Shown: positions 14,950-24,428 of the stretch, piece by piece | Layout of the letters: each line of letters begins with the position of its first letter | How positions within the stretch are numbered: position 1 is the first letter of the stretch | Origin: Clostridiales bacterium | Lineage (GTDB): Bacteria > Bacillota > Clostridia > Christensenellales > Aristaeellaceae | Direction of reading: 5' to 3' | DNA: 64,000 nt | NCBI GenBank assembly: GCA_004556395.1 | Contig: SFHK01000013.1 | Coordinates: forward strand, 1 to 64,000 | Translations under genes and position numbers: made by a program | The notes under the pieces: model-generated | What the model was told of the DNA's origin: nothing | The model's database searches: none | Seen by the model: the letters and a program-made list of their open reading frames with translations, nothing else

Positions 14950-17200
14950 TTTAAACAAGCTGAATCCGGAGCAGAAACAGGCCGTACTCACCACCGAGGG
15001 GCCGCTTTTGATTTTGGCGGGCGCCGGCTCCGGCAAGACCCGCGTGCTTACCTACCGGGCGGCGTACCTTCTGGAAAAGGGCGTGCCGCCGTGGGCGATT
15101 CTGGCGATCACGTTCACCAACAAGGCGGCGCGCGAAATGCGCGAACGCATCAACCGTCTGGCCGGGGAAGCGGCGGACGATATGTGGGTGATGACGTTTC
15201 ACGCGCTGAGCGCGCGCATCCTGAGACGCGATATTGAAAAGCTGGGCTACAAGCGCGAGTTTTCCATCTACGACGACGACGACCAGATGACGCTGATCAA
15301 GCGGATTCTGAAAAAGCTGGACATCAGCGACAAGAGCTATCCGCCGCGCGCCGTGAAGAGCGTGATTTCGGATGCGAAGAACCATATGCTGTCGCCGGAG
15401 GAATGGCTGAAGGACAACCCGGACTTCCGCTCGAAGCCGTATTACCGCGCGTACTGCGAGTATGAAAAGGAGCTGAAGGAAAATAACGCGCTGGACTTCG
15501 ACGATCTGATTCTGAAGACGCTGGAGCTTCTGACCGAGCATCCGCCGGTGCTGGAGGTGTACCGCCGGAAGTTTTCCTATATCATGGTGGACGAGTATCA
15601 GGACACGAACATGGCGCAGTACATGCTCGTCCGCACGCTGGCGGGCGACAAAAAGAACGTGTGCGTCGTGGGCGACGACGACCAGTCGATTTACGGCTGG
15701 CGCGGCGCGGATCTTCGAAACATTCTGGAGTTCGAAAAGGATTACGGCGGCTGTCCGGTGATCAAGCTGGAGCAGAACTACCGTTCCACCGGCAACATTC
15801 TGGACGCTGCCAATCAGGTCATCGCGCACAACACCGGCCGCAAGGAGAAGGCGCTGTGGACGGACGCGGACGCGGGCGACAGGATTAAGCTGTATCACGC
15901 GCTGGACGAGCGGGACGAGGCGGCGTGGGTGTGCGATGTCATTCAGAGCCTCACGCGCGGCGGGTACGAGCTGGGCGACATGGCAGTATTGTACCGCACG
16001 AACGCGCAGAGCCGCGTGCTGGAAGAAGCGCTGGTGCGGCGCGGCATCCGCTATGGCGTGTACGGCGGCTTGAAGTTCTATGACCGCAAGGAGGTCAAGG
16101 ACGTGATCGCCTACCTGCGCGTGCTGGTGAACCCGGACGACGATATTTCGCTCAGGCGCATCATCAACGAGCCGCGGCGCGGCATCGGCGATTCCACGGT
16201 GGAAACGATTGCCGCCTACGCGGCGCAGCACGGGCTTTCGCTTCTGAACGCGCTGATGGAAGCCGAAAACGCGGGGCTTTCCAGCCGTGCGCTCACCGCC
16301 GTGCGCGGCTTTACGGAGCTGTTGATCACGCTGACCGGCGACATGCTGGACAAGCCCGCCAGCGAGTTCATCACCGGTCTGATCGAGCAGACCGGGCTTG
16401 AGAAGCAATACGAAAACGACAAGGAGCCGGAAAACGAATCCCGGCGCGAAAACATTCACGAACTGGTGTCCGCCGTGATCGAGTACGACCGCATGAACCC
16501 CGAAGGAGGCATGGTGGGCTTCCTCGAAAACGTGGCGCTGGTTACGGATACCGACCGCATGGAGGAGAAGGCCAGCCTTGTCACGCTGATGACGCTGCAC
16601 TCTGCCAAGGGTCTGGAATTTCCGGTGGTGTTCCTGACGGGCCTTGAGGAGGGCATCTTTCCCATCTCCCGCGCGATGTTCAACGAGGAGCAGATGGAGG
16701 AGGAGCGCCGCCTGATGTACGTGGGCGTAACGCGCGCGAAGAAAAAGCTGTTCCTGAGCCACGCGCGCAACCGCATGCTGTACAACGCGCGGCAGTCCAA
16801 CGAGGTTTCACGCTTTGTGACGGAGATTCCGGCGCGCGTGCTGGAGGAAAACCGCCAAAAGAGCGAAACGCGCGTGCTTCCGCGCCCCTTCGGACAGCGG
16901 GCGAACGCGGGGGGACAGGCGGCGCGGCCGGAGGTGCGCCCGGGCATTGCCGGACGGCCGTCGATCGGCAGCATTCCGGGCGTTCAGAAGGGCTTCGGCG
17001 CGCAGCCGGCGCGCGAGCTTCCGAAGCGTCCGGAAATCCGCTACGCTGCGGGCGACCGCGTGTTCCATAAGGCGTTCGGCAACGGCGTGGTGAAGCAGGT
17101 GGCGCAGACGGCCGGCGGCGCGCGCGTGACGGTGGATTTCGGCGAGGGCAAGGGCGTGAAGACCTTCACGGGCGACGCGCCCATGATCAAAATCGGGTAA
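14942..17200 (+). CDS. pcrA: ATP-dependent DNA helicase PcrA/UvrD
   Basis: Predicted 752 residues, normal PcrA length. Superfamily 1A 3'-5' helicase for repair and rolling-circle replication. Motifs in order: GAGSGKT (27-33), AITFTNKAAREMR, motif II VDEYQDTN (216-223), GDDDQSIYGWRGA (243-256), QNYRST (278-283), TLHSAKGLEF and VGVTRAKKKL. A Pro/Arg/Gly-rich linker (about 640-700) leads to the C-terminal Tudor-like RNA-polymerase-contact segment GDRVFHKAFGNGVVKQV. Overlaps yerC by 8 bases; ligA starts 11 bases after it. Confidence 0.97.
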   Translation: MIDLNKLNPEQKQAVLTTEGPLLILAGAGSGKTRVLTYRAAYLLEKGVPPWAILAITFTNKAAREMRERINRLAGEAADDMWVMTFHALSARILRRDIEKLGYKREFSIYDDDDQMTLIKRILKKLDISDKSYPPRAVKSVISDAKNHMLSPEEWLKDNPDFRSKPYYRAYCEYEKELKENNALDFDDLILKTLELLTEHPPVLEVYRRKFSYIMVDEYQDTNMAQYMLVRTLAGDKKNVCVVGDDDQSIYGWRGADLRNILEFEKDYGGCPVIKLEQNYRSTGNILDAANQVIAHNTGRKEKALWTDADAGDRIKLYHALDERDEAAWVCDVIQSLTRGGYELGDMAVLYRTNAQSRVLEEALVRRGIRYGVYGGLKFYDRKEVKDVIAYLRVLVNPDDDISLRRIINEPRRGIGDSTVETIAAYAAQHGLSLLNALMEAENAGLSSRALTAVRGFTELLITLTGDMLDKPASEFITGLIEQTGLEKQYENDKEPENESRRENIHELVSAVIEYDRMNPEGGMVGFLENVALVTDTDRMEEKASLVTLMTLHSAKGLEFPVVFLTGLEEGIFPISRAMFNEEQMEEERRLMYVGVTRAKKKLFLSHARNRMLYNARQSNEVSRFVTEIPARVLEENRQKSETRVLPRPFGQRANAGGQAARPEVRPGIAGRPSIGSIPGVQKGFGAQPARELPKRPEIRYAAGDRVFHKAFGNGVVKQVAQTAGGARVTVDFGEGKGVKTFTGDAPMIKIG

Positions 17201-17211
17201 GGAGAACGACG

Positions 17212-19194
17212 ATGAATCGCATGCGTGAACTGGTGGACGTCCTGAACCGCCTTGGCTACGAATACTACGTGCTGGACAACCCGACGGTGACGGACGTGGA
17301 GTACGACCGCCTGTACGACGAGCTGGTTCGTCTGGAAAAGGAAACCGGCGAGGTTCTGCCGGATTCGCCCACGCGGCGCGTAGGCGGCGAGACGCTGAAG
17401 GAGTTTGCGCCGCACACGCACATCGTGCGCCTTCTGAGCATGGACAAGGCGCAGTCGACCGGCGCGATTTCCGACTGGGTGAACCGCGCGGAGAAGCTGC
17501 GCGCGCAGGCCAATGAGGGCGGCGCGAACCTGCCGCCGCTTTCCTATGTGGTGGAGCACAAGTTCGACGGGCTCACGCTGTGCCTTACCTATAAGGAAGG
17601 AAAGCTGGTGGAGGCCGCCACGCGCGGAAACGGCGTGACCGGCGAATCCATCCTGCCGCAGGCGCTGACGATTCGCTCCATTCCGCTGTCCGTGCCCTAT
17701 CAGGGGCTGATGGAGGTGCACGGTGAATGCTATATGAAGCTTTCGACGCTGGAAAAATACAACCGCACCGCCGCCGAGCCGCTCAAGAACGCGCGCAACG
17801 CCGCGGCGGGCGCGCTGCGCCAGCTTGATCCCGAGGTGACGCGTTTGCGGCATCTGGACGCGTATTTCTATGACGTGAACTATATCGAGGGGCGTTCGTT
17901 CCGCACGCAGGACGAAATGATGGACTTTCTGCGCGAGAACCAGTTCCCGGTGAGCGACTGCGAGCTGCGCGCCTCGGACGAGGCGGGCGTGCTGGCGGCC
18001 ATTACCGAGATCGAAAAAACGCGCGGCGAGCTGGACTATATGATCGACGGCGCGGTGGTGAAGATCGTTGACTTCGCAACGCGCGAGGCGCTGGGCGTTA
18101 CGGAGAAGTTCCCGCGCTGGGCAATCGCGTATAAATTCGAAGCCGAAGAGGTCACGTCGCTTTTGGAGGACGTGACGTGGGAGGTCGGCCGCACGGGCAA
18201 GCTCACGCCGCTGGCGCACGTTAGCCCGGTGGAAATCGCCGGCGCGACGGTGAAGCGCGCCACGCTGAACAACTATGGAGACATTTTAAGAAAGCGCGTG
18301 CGCGTCGGCGCGCGGGTGTGGCTGCGCCGGTCGAACGAGGTGATTCCGGAGATCATGGGGCGCGTGGACGAGTACGAGCCGGGCGAGCGCGACATTGAGA
18401 AGCCGACGGTGTGCCCGGTGTGCGGCGCGGCGCTGGTGGAAAAGGGCGCGCATCTGTACTGCCCCAACCGCGAGGGCTGCATCGCGCAGATCGTGATGCG
18501 CATGGCGCACTTCGCCGGGCGCGAAGCGATGGACATCGACGCGTTCTCCGAAAAGACGGCGCGCCAGCTGTGTCAGGCGCTGGGCATTCACGAGCCGAGC
18601 GATCTGTACGAACTGAGTCACGAGCAGCTGACCGCGCTCGAGCGCTTCGGAGATAAAAAGGCGAAGAAGCTGCTGGACGAAATCGAAAAGAGCAAGTCGG
18701 TGAAGCTGGATTCGTTCATTTTCGCGCTTGGCATTCCGAATGTCGGCCGCAAGACGGCGCGCGATCTGGCGGAGCGTTTCGGCGGCATGCAGCCTCTGAT
18801 GGAAGCGGACGCGCAGACGCTCACGCAGATGGACGACGTGGGCGACATCGTGGCGCAGTCGATTGTGGACTTCTTCGCCGATCCCGTCACGCGCGCGGAA
18901 ACCGAGCGGCTGCTCGCGCGGGGCGTTTCGCCCGTGTGGGAGAAGCGCGAGGCGGGCGGCGCGTTTACGGGCATGACGGTCGTCATCACCGGCACGCTGG
19001 AAACGCTGTCGCGCGCGGAGGCCGAGGAGCGCGTGCGCGACGCGGGCGGCAAGGCGGCTTCGTCCGTTTCCGGCAAGACGAGCCTTGTCGTCGCGGGCGA
19101 AAACGCCGGCGGCAAGCTGACGAAGGCGCAGCAGCTGGGCGTTCGCGTGATAAATGAAGCGGAATTTCTGCAAATGCTTGCAAACCGCGCATGA
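17212..19194 (+). CDS. ligA: NAD-dependent DNA ligase LigA
   Basis: Predicted 660 residues. Seals nicks in DNA using NAD. Domains: Ia (1-60), adenylation domain with the KxDG motif HKFDG and catalytic Lys at about 117, OB fold (about 310-390), a four-cysteine zinc finger (Cys401, Cys404, Cys417, Cys423), helix-hairpin-helix repeats (about 450-570: ALERFGDKKAKKLLDEI, IPNVGRKTARDLAERFGG, LTQMDDVGDIVAQSI) and a C-terminal BRCT domain (about 580-660, starting FTGMTVVITGTLETLSR). All complete. Lies directly after pcrA, the usual Firmicutes pairing. Confidence 0.97.
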   Translation: MNRMRELVDVLNRLGYEYYVLDNPTVTDVEYDRLYDELVRLEKETGEVLPDSPTRRVGGETLKEFAPHTHIVRLLSMDKAQSTGAISDWVNRAEKLRAQANEGGANLPPLSYVVEHKFDGLTLCLTYKEGKLVEAATRGNGVTGESILPQALTIRSIPLSVPYQGLMEVHGECYMKLSTLEKYNRTAAEPLKNARNAAAGALRQLDPEVTRLRHLDAYFYDVNYIEGRSFRTQDEMMDFLRENQFPVSDCELRASDEAGVLAAITEIEKTRGELDYMIDGAVVKIVDFATREALGVTEKFPRWAIAYKFEAEEVTSLLEDVTWEVGRTGKLTPLAHVSPVEIAGATVKRATLNNYGDILRKRVRVGARVWLRRSNEVIPEIMGRVDEYEPGERDIEKPTVCPVCGAALVEKGAHLYCPNREGCIAQIVMRMAHFAGREAMDIDAFSEKTARQLCQALGIHEPSDLYELSHEQLTALERFGDKKAKKLLDEIEKSKSVKLDSFIFALGIPNVGRKTARDLAERFGGMQPLMEADAQTLTQMDDVGDIVAQSIVDFFADPVTRAETERLLARGVSPVWEKREAGGAFTGMTVVITGTLETLSRAEAEERVRDAGGKAASSVSGKTSLVVAGENAGGKLTKAQQLGVRVINEAEFLQMLANRA

Positions 19195-19231
19195 GAATTT
19201 ATCCAAAGATAACCCAAGAACGGTTTGAGCG

Positions 19232-19240
19232 TGATATAAT
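19232..19240 (+). promoter_or_regulatory. Extended -10 promoter before yicC
   Basis: TGATATAAT: TG, one base, perfect TATAAT (19235-19240), 37 bases before the yicC start. The -35 region is poor. Confidence 0.5.
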
Positions 19241-19277
19241 TGCTCGGATAAATGCTGGGGGCAAAGGAGCATACGCC

Positions 19278-20150
19278 ATGTATTCCATGACCGGATACGG
19301 ACGCGCGACCTGCATGAAGGATGGCCGCAGTCTGACGATCGAGCTGAAAAGCGTGAATCATCGCTTTCTGGATCTGAATTTCCGCATGCCGCGGTCGTTC
19401 CTCTTTTTAGAGGACGCGGCGCGCAAGCAGATTGCCGCGTCGCTGTCGCGCGGGCACGTGGACGTGTTCGTGACCTATGTGAACCGGCGCGACGACTCGC
19501 GCATGGTGCGCGTGGACGAGGGCTTGGTGAAGGCCTATGAGGAAGCGCTGAATCAGGTGGAGAAGCTCACGGGCGTGAAGGACGACCGCAGCCTGTCACT
19601 TTTCGCCAAGCTGCCCGACGCGCTGGTGATCGACGAGGCGGGCGAGGACGAGGATGCGCTCCGCGCGCTTCTGAACGAAACGATGGCGCAGGCGCTCGAC
19701 AGCCTGAACGCCATGCGCGCCCGCGAGGGCGAGGCCATGAAGCGCGACATGCTCGAAAAGCTGGAAGAGATCGAGGAAAAGAACGCGCTGATCGAGAAGC
19801 GCTATCCGGAAACGGTGGACGAGTATCGCGAAAAGCTCCGCGCGCGTGTGAACGAGCTTCTGGCTACGCCGATTGACGAGGCGAGACTGGCGCAGGAGGT
19901 TGCGCTGATGGCCGACCGCGCCGCCGTCGCGGAGGAAACGGTGCGCCTTTCCAGCCACATCCGGCAGGCGCGCGAAAAGTGCGCGCTTTCGGAGCCGATC
20001 GGCCGCAGTCTGGACTTCATCGTTCAGGAAATGAACCGCGAGGTGAACACCATCTCGTCCAAATCGCAGGACATCCCCATCACGCAGGCGGTTATCGCCT
20101 GCAAGAGCGCCATAGAAAAGCTGCGCGAACAGCTGCAGAACGTCGAGTGA
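19278..20150 (+). CDS. yicC: YicC-family endoribonuclease
   Basis: Predicted 290 residues, the normal family length. Conserved ends are present: the N-terminal MYSMTGYGRA with the following ELKSVNHRFLDLNFRMPR, and the C-terminal GRSLDFIVQEMNREVNTISSKSQ that carries the family's most conserved acidic and Asn residues. The family members tested in E. coli and B. subtilis cut RNA and help mRNA turnover. The start at 19278 has AAAGGAG upstream; 29 earlier in-frame codons overlap the promoter and the ligA end. It is followed after only 20 bases by rpoZ; remA and gmk, which usually lie between, are absent. Confidence 0.92.
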   Translation: MYSMTGYGRATCMKDGRSLTIELKSVNHRFLDLNFRMPRSFLFLEDAARKQIAASLSRGHVDVFVTYVNRRDDSRMVRVDEGLVKAYEEALNQVEKLTGVKDDRSLSLFAKLPDALVIDEAGEDEDALRALLNETMAQALDSLNAMRAREGEAMKRDMLEKLEEIEEKNALIEKRYPETVDEYREKLRARVNELLATPIDEARLAQEVALMADRAAVAEETVRLSSHIRQAREKCALSEPIGRSLDFIVQEMNREVNTISSKSQDIPITQAVIACKSAIEKLREQLQNVE

Positions 20151-20170
20151 CCAAAAGGAGGAACCCCGTT

Positions 20171-20383
20171 ATGATGATCGAACCGCCCATCAATGAACTG
20201 CTTACCCATGTCGACTGCCGCTATACGCTCGCCGTCGAGGCCGCCAAGCGCGCCCGTCAGCTGATTCAGGGCGACCAGCCGCTGTACGATACCAAGGAAA
20301 GCAAGCCGCTGTCGATTGCCATTGAGGAGATCAACCGCGGGCTGATCACCTACACGCGCCCCGAATCCCTCGAGGAGGAATAA
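20171..20383 (+). CDS. rpoZ: RNA polymerase omega subunit
   Basis: Predicted 70 residues, typical for the short Firmicutes omega. It helps assemble the beta' subunit in RNA polymerase. Visible family pattern: INELLTHVDCRYTLAVEAAKR (the R-Y-x-L-V-x-x-A-A-K-R-A core), then KPLSIAIEEINRGLITY. The start at 20171 has a strong AAAAGGAGG; an ATG one codon later is equivalent. Its neighbours yicC and coaBC confirm it. Confidence 0.92.
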   Translation: MMIEPPINELLTHVDCRYTLAVEAAKRARQLIQGDQPLYDTKESKPLSIAIEEINRGLITYTRPESLEEE

Positions 20384-20513
20384 GGCGCGAACGTCCCCTG
20401 AAGGGGGATGGGCTCACACGAACCTGCGGGTTCGGGCGCCGGAGCGATCCACGTTTGTCCGCGGGTTCGCTTCGGCTTTTACGGTTTAAATGGTCGCATG
20501 GAGGAATACGGGA
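20384..20513 (+). other. Gap between rpoZ and coaBC with small hairpins
   Basis: 130 bases without a gene. Two short hairpins: CCCC-loop-GGGG at 20395-20406 and CGAACC-TGCG-GGTTCG at 20419-20434. Neither has a T run, and I recognise no known riboswitch. The coaBC ribosome site TGGAGG lies at the right end. Confidence 0.35.
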
Positions 20514-21719
20514 ATGCTGGAAGGAAAACGCATCGTGCTGGGCGTGACCGGCGGCATCGCCGCCTATAAGGCGTGCGAGCTGACGCGGCTTTTCAAAAAG
20601 GCCGGCGCGGAGGTGCGCGTGGTGATGACGGAAAACGCCGCCAAATTCGTGGCGCCCCTTACGTTTGAAACGCTTTCCGGGAATCAGGTGAACACCGATT
20701 CCTTTGAACGCGCGTGGGAAATCGGGCATATCGCGCTGGCGAAGTGGGCGGAGCTGATGGTAATCGCGCCCGCGACGGCGAACGTGATGGCGAAGATTTC
20801 CGCGGGCGTCTGCGACGACCTTCTGACGACCACCGTCATGGCCATGCCGTGCCCGGTGCTGATCGCTCCGGCGATGAACTGCGTGATGTGGCGCAGCGCC
20901 GCAAATCAGGCAAATGTGGAAACGCTGAGACGGCGCGGCTTCTTCTTTTCAGGGCCTGAAACCGGCAGCCTTGCCTGCGGAGACGCGGACGTGGGGCGGA
21001 TGGCTGAGCCTGCTGAAATCGCCGCGTGCGCCGAGGACGTGCTGAATCCGAAGCGTGATTTCGAGGGGCTGACGGTGCTGGTCACCGCCGGGCCAACGCG
21101 CGAGATGATCGATCCCGTTCGATTCCTTTCGAACCGTTCGACCGGCCGGATGGGCTATGCCATCGCCGAGGCGGCCGAGCGGCGCGGGGCGAAGGTCGTG
21201 CTGGTCTCCGGTCCCGTGGCGCTTCCCGTGCCCGCTGGCGTGCAGCTTGTGCCCGTCGTGTCCACGCAGGATATGTTCAAGGCGGTGACGGAGAACGCAA
21301 AGACGGCCGACGTCGTGATTCAGGCCGCCGCGCCCGCCGACTTCACGCCGGAGAGCGTTTCTTCGCAGAAGATCAAAAAGACCGGCGCGGACATGGCCGT
21401 GCGCCTTGTGCCTACGCCGGACATCGCGAAGACGCTGGGCGAAAACAAGCGGCCGGGGCAGATTCTGGTGGCGTTCGCCGCTGAGACCGAAAACGCGCTG
21501 GAAAACGCGCGCGGCAAGCGGACGCGCAAGAACGCCGACCTGATCGTGGTGAACGACGTGACGCGTCCCGGCGCGGGCTTCGCGGGCGATACCAATATCG
21601 TCAGCATTCTTTCCGAGAACGAGGAGACGGAATACCCCGTCATGTCCAAGCGCGCCGTGGCCGGGGTAATCCTTGACAACGTGCAAAGGGTGCTCGTATG
21701 CCGTTCGCGGAGGTCGTAG
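20514..21719 (+). CDS. coaBC: Bifunctional phosphopantothenoylcysteine decarboxylase/synthetase
   Basis: Predicted 401 residues. Two steps of coenzyme A synthesis: CoaB joins cysteine to phosphopantothenate using CTP and CoaC decarboxylates the product. N-terminal FMN-binding CoaC half (about 1-180): VTGGIAAYKACEL, the His-bearing IGHIALAKWAELMVIAPATAN and PAMNCVMW. C-terminal CoaB half: VLVTAGPTREMIDPVRFLSN and TGRMGYAIAEAAE, then KIKKTG and FAAETEN. The start at 20514 has TGGAGG upstream. Its end overlaps priA by 22 bases. Confidence 0.95.
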   Translation: MLEGKRIVLGVTGGIAAYKACELTRLFKKAGAEVRVVMTENAAKFVAPLTFETLSGNQVNTDSFERAWEIGHIALAKWAELMVIAPATANVMAKISAGVCDDLLTTTVMAMPCPVLIAPAMNCVMWRSAANQANVETLRRRGFFFSGPETGSLACGDADVGRMAEPAEIAACAEDVLNPKRDFEGLTVLVTAGPTREMIDPVRFLSNRSTGRMGYAIAEAAERRGAKVVLVSGPVALPVPAGVQLVPVVSTQDMFKAVTENAKTADVVIQAAAPADFTPESVSSQKIKKTGADMAVRLVPTPDIAKTLGENKRPGQILVAFAAETENALENARGKRTRKNADLIVVNDVTRPGAGFAGDTNIVSILSENEETEYPVMSKRAVAGVILDNVQRVLVCRSRRS

Positions 21720-23929
21720 TCGATCTGGCCGCCGACGCGGTGGACAGGCGGTTTACCTATCGCATTCCGGATGATCTGCCGGTTTCCGTCGGCGACATGG
21801 TGTCCGCGCCGTTCGGCCCAAGGACGCTGGAAGGCTTCGTCGTTTCTGTGAAGGACGAGCCGGGCATGGACGAAAGCCGCGTTCGCCCGCTGAAGGGCGT
21901 GGCGGCCGCGGGCGTGATTCTGCCCGAGCTGATCGAGCTGGCCGAATGGATGAAGAAGCGCTACAACTGCCTGTTCGTTGACGCGCTGCGGCTGCTGATT
22001 CCCTCGGAAATGCGCGGCGCGCGCGTGAAGGAGAAAAGCGTGCGCGTGGCGGCGCTTTCGATGCCGGTGGACGAGGCGGCGAAGGCGTGCGCCCGCGCGC
22101 CGAAGCAGCTGGAGCTTCTGTCGCATCTGGCGGACGGGGCGAAGCCCACGGCGTATCTTGCGCAGATGGTGCCCGGCGCGGCGGCGGCCATTCAGGCAAT
22201 GGCGAAAAAGGGCGTGCTTGCGCTGAGCGAAACGCGCGAGCGCCGTGCGCCGCGCATGGACGACGGCGGGCGCTCCCGCGAGGATCCGGCGCTGATGCCG
22301 GGTCAGCAGCGCGCGGCGGACGAGATGATTTCGGCGCTGCGCTCCGGCGGCGGGCGCTTTCTGCTGCACGGCGTGACCGGCAGCGGGAAGACGGAGGTGT
22401 ATATCCGTCTGATTCGCGCGGTGCTGGCGGACGGGAAGGGCGCGATTGTGCTGGTTCCTGAAATCGCGCTCACGCCGCAGATGGTCGGCTGGTTCCATGC
22501 CCGCTTCGGCGCGGACGCGGCGGTGATTCATTCCCGCCTGTCGGCCGGGGAGCGCTTTGACGAGTGGGAGCGCATCCGTCGCGGCGAGGCGCGCGTGGTA
22601 ATCGGCGCGCGCTCGGCGGTGTTCGCGCCGGTGGAGAAGCTGGGCGCGGTGATCGTGGACGAGGAGCATGAGGGCGCGTATCAGAGCGAGAAGCGCCCGC
22701 GCTACGACGCGCGCGAAATCGCGTGGCGCCGGTGCGAAACGAACGGAGGCGTGCTCGTTCTGGGCAGCGCCACGCCGTCCATTGCGAGCTATATGCGCGT
22801 GATGCCGGGCGTGAAGCCGCAGAACCGGCTGACGCTTCTGGAGCTGACGGAGCGCGTGCTCGGCCGGAAAATGCCCGAATGCCACGTGGTGGACATGCGG
22901 CGCGAGCTGGAAATGGGCAACCATGGCATTTTCTCGGCGGAGCTGGTAAAGGAGCTTCGCGCCTGCACGGAGAGCGGCAAGCAGACGATGCTGTTCATCA
23001 ACCGGCGCGGCCATTCCACCTTTGTATCCTGCCGGGCATGCGGACACGTGGAGAAATGCGCGTTCTGCGACGTGGCGATGACGTATCATCAGTCCGACGG
23101 GCGCATGCACTGCCACTATTGCGGGCAGAGCAAGGAGCCGCCCACAACCTGCCCGGAATGCGGCAGCTCGTTCATCAAGTATTTCGGCGCGGGCACGCAG
23201 CGGGTGGAGGAAGAGGTTCGCAAGCTGCTCCCCGGCGTTCCCGTGGCGCGGATGGACGTGGACACCACGCAGGGGAAGGACGGGCATCTGAAGCTTCTCG
23301 AGGCCTTCCGCAAGGGCGAAACCCGCGTAATGGTGGGCACGCAGATGATCGCCAAGGGGCTGGATTTCCCGAACGTGACGCTGGTGGGCGTGGTCGCGGC
23401 GGATACGACGCTGAACCTGCCGGATTATCGAAGCGCCGAGCGGACGTTTCAGCTGATCACGCAGGTGGCGGGGCGCGCCGGGCGCGCGGACAGTCCGGGG
23501 CGGGTGGTCATTCAGACCTACACGCCGGATCATTACGCCATCCGCTGCGCGGTGAAGCAGGACTATCGCACGTTTTATCACACCGAGGCGGGCTATCGCA
23601 AGCGCGCGCTGTATCCGCCGTACACGGTGCTGGCGCGGCTGCTGGTGCTGTCGAAGGATGAGCGCATTCCGGCGCTCACGGCGATGGCGCTGGAGCAGAA
23701 GCTGACGGAAGCGCTCACGAACGAGGGGCTTATGGACGGCGTGCTTCTGATTCATGCCGCCGAAGCGCCGATTAAAAAGCTGCGCGGGGAAACGCGCTGG
23801 CAGGTATACGTAAAGATGTACGCGCGCGGCGAGGTAGAGCGCATCACCGCCGAGATGGAGAAGCTGGCGGAGACCGGCGCGCCGGGCGCGCGGATTGAAA
23901 TGGAAGTCAATCCGGCAAATATGATATAA
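21698..23929 (+). CDS. priA: Primosomal replication-restart helicase PriA
   Basis: Predicted 743 residues. Recognises stalled forks and reloads the replisome. N-terminal 3'-DNA-binding domain (EVVVDLAADAVDRRFTYRIP), then a superfamily 2 helicase core: HGVTGSGKTEVY (Walker A), VIVDEEHEGAY (DEEH motif II), GSATPS, and the two zinc clusters with paired cysteines (CRACG, CAFCD, CHYCG, CPECG), followed by GTQMIAKGLDFPNVTLV and QVAGRAGR. Complete. Overlaps coaBC by 22 bases and is followed by def after 20 bases. Confidence 0.97.
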   Translation: MPFAEVVVDLAADAVDRRFTYRIPDDLPVSVGDMVSAPFGPRTLEGFVVSVKDEPGMDESRVRPLKGVAAAGVILPELIELAEWMKKRYNCLFVDALRLLIPSEMRGARVKEKSVRVAALSMPVDEAAKACARAPKQLELLSHLADGAKPTAYLAQMVPGAAAAIQAMAKKGVLALSETRERRAPRMDDGGRSREDPALMPGQQRAADEMISALRSGGGRFLLHGVTGSGKTEVYIRLIRAVLADGKGAIVLVPEIALTPQMVGWFHARFGADAAVIHSRLSAGERFDEWERIRRGEARVVIGARSAVFAPVEKLGAVIVDEEHEGAYQSEKRPRYDAREIAWRRCETNGGVLVLGSATPSIASYMRVMPGVKPQNRLTLLELTERVLGRKMPECHVVDMRRELEMGNHGIFSAELVKELRACTESGKQTMLFINRRGHSTFVSCRACGHVEKCAFCDVAMTYHQSDGRMHCHYCGQSKEPPTTCPECGSSFIKYFGAGTQRVEEEVRKLLPGVPVARMDVDTTQGKDGHLKLLEAFRKGETRVMVGTQMIAKGLDFPNVTLVGVVAADTTLNLPDYRSAERTFQLITQVAGRAGRADSPGRVVIQTYTPDHYAIRCAVKQDYRTFYHTEAGYRKRALYPPYTVLARLLVLSKDERIPALTAMALEQKLTEALTNEGLMDGVLLIHAAEAPIKKLRGETRWQVYVKMYARGEVERITAEMEKLAETGAPGARIEMEVNPANMI

Positions 23930-23949
23930 CCACCTTTGGAGGAGAGAAT

Positions 23950-24426
23950 ATGGCGATTCGCAGGATTCTGAAAGAGGGCGACGAAACGCTCCGCAAGATC
24001 AGCCGCCCGGTGCAGGAAATCGACAAACGTACCAAGCAGCTGCTGGACGACATGGCCGAGACCATGTACGCCAACGACGGCGCGGGTCTGGCCGCGCCGC
24101 AGGTGGGCGTTCTGCGCCGGATGGTCGTGATCGACGTGGGTGAAAAGCGCGGGCGCGAGCTTCTGCAGCTGATCAACCCGGAGATCGTCGAGACCGAGGG
24201 CAGCATGGTCAACGCCGAGGGCTGTCTGAGCATCCCCGGCCGCCGCGGCACAGTGGAGCGCCCGGAGCGCGTGGTCGTGCACGCGCTGAACAGAAAGGGG
24301 CAGATGATTGAGGTCGTGGGCACCGGCTTTCTGGCGATGGCGCTGTGCCACGAGATCGACCATCTGGACGGCATCCTGTATACCGACAAGATGATCGAGG
24401 ACGTGACCGACAGGGAGGACGTGTAA
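23950..24426 (+). CDS. def: Peptide deformylase
   Basis: Predicted 158 residues. Removes the formyl group from new proteins; a metal hydrolase. All three motifs are present: GAGLAAPQVG (about 39-48), EGCLSIPG with the metal-ligand Cys, and HEIDHLDG with two ligand His and catalytic Glu. Ribosome site GGAGGAGA; followed by fmt after 2 bases. Confidence 0.97.
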   Translation: MAIRRILKEGDETLRKISRPVQEIDKRTKQLLDDMAETMYANDGAGLAAPQVGVLRRMVVIDVGEKRGRELLQLINPEIVETEGSMVNAEGCLSIPGRRGTVERPERVVVHALNRKGQMIEVVGTGFLAMALCHEIDHLDGILYTDKMIEDVTDREDV

Positions 24427-24428
24427 GC

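Noticed and set aside
14479..15036. Extended start of the glycoside-hydrolase-like gene
   Set aside because: The extension would cover both divergent promoters and the yerC gene; a ribosome site fits 14478.
20384..20513. Riboswitch before coaBC
   Set aside because: Only small hairpins, no match to any leader I know and no terminator.
21320..23755. Open frame of 811 codons on the minus strand opposite priA
   Set aside because: Shadow of coaBC and priA, whose motifs are complete; no ribosome site and a low-complexity His/Arg product.
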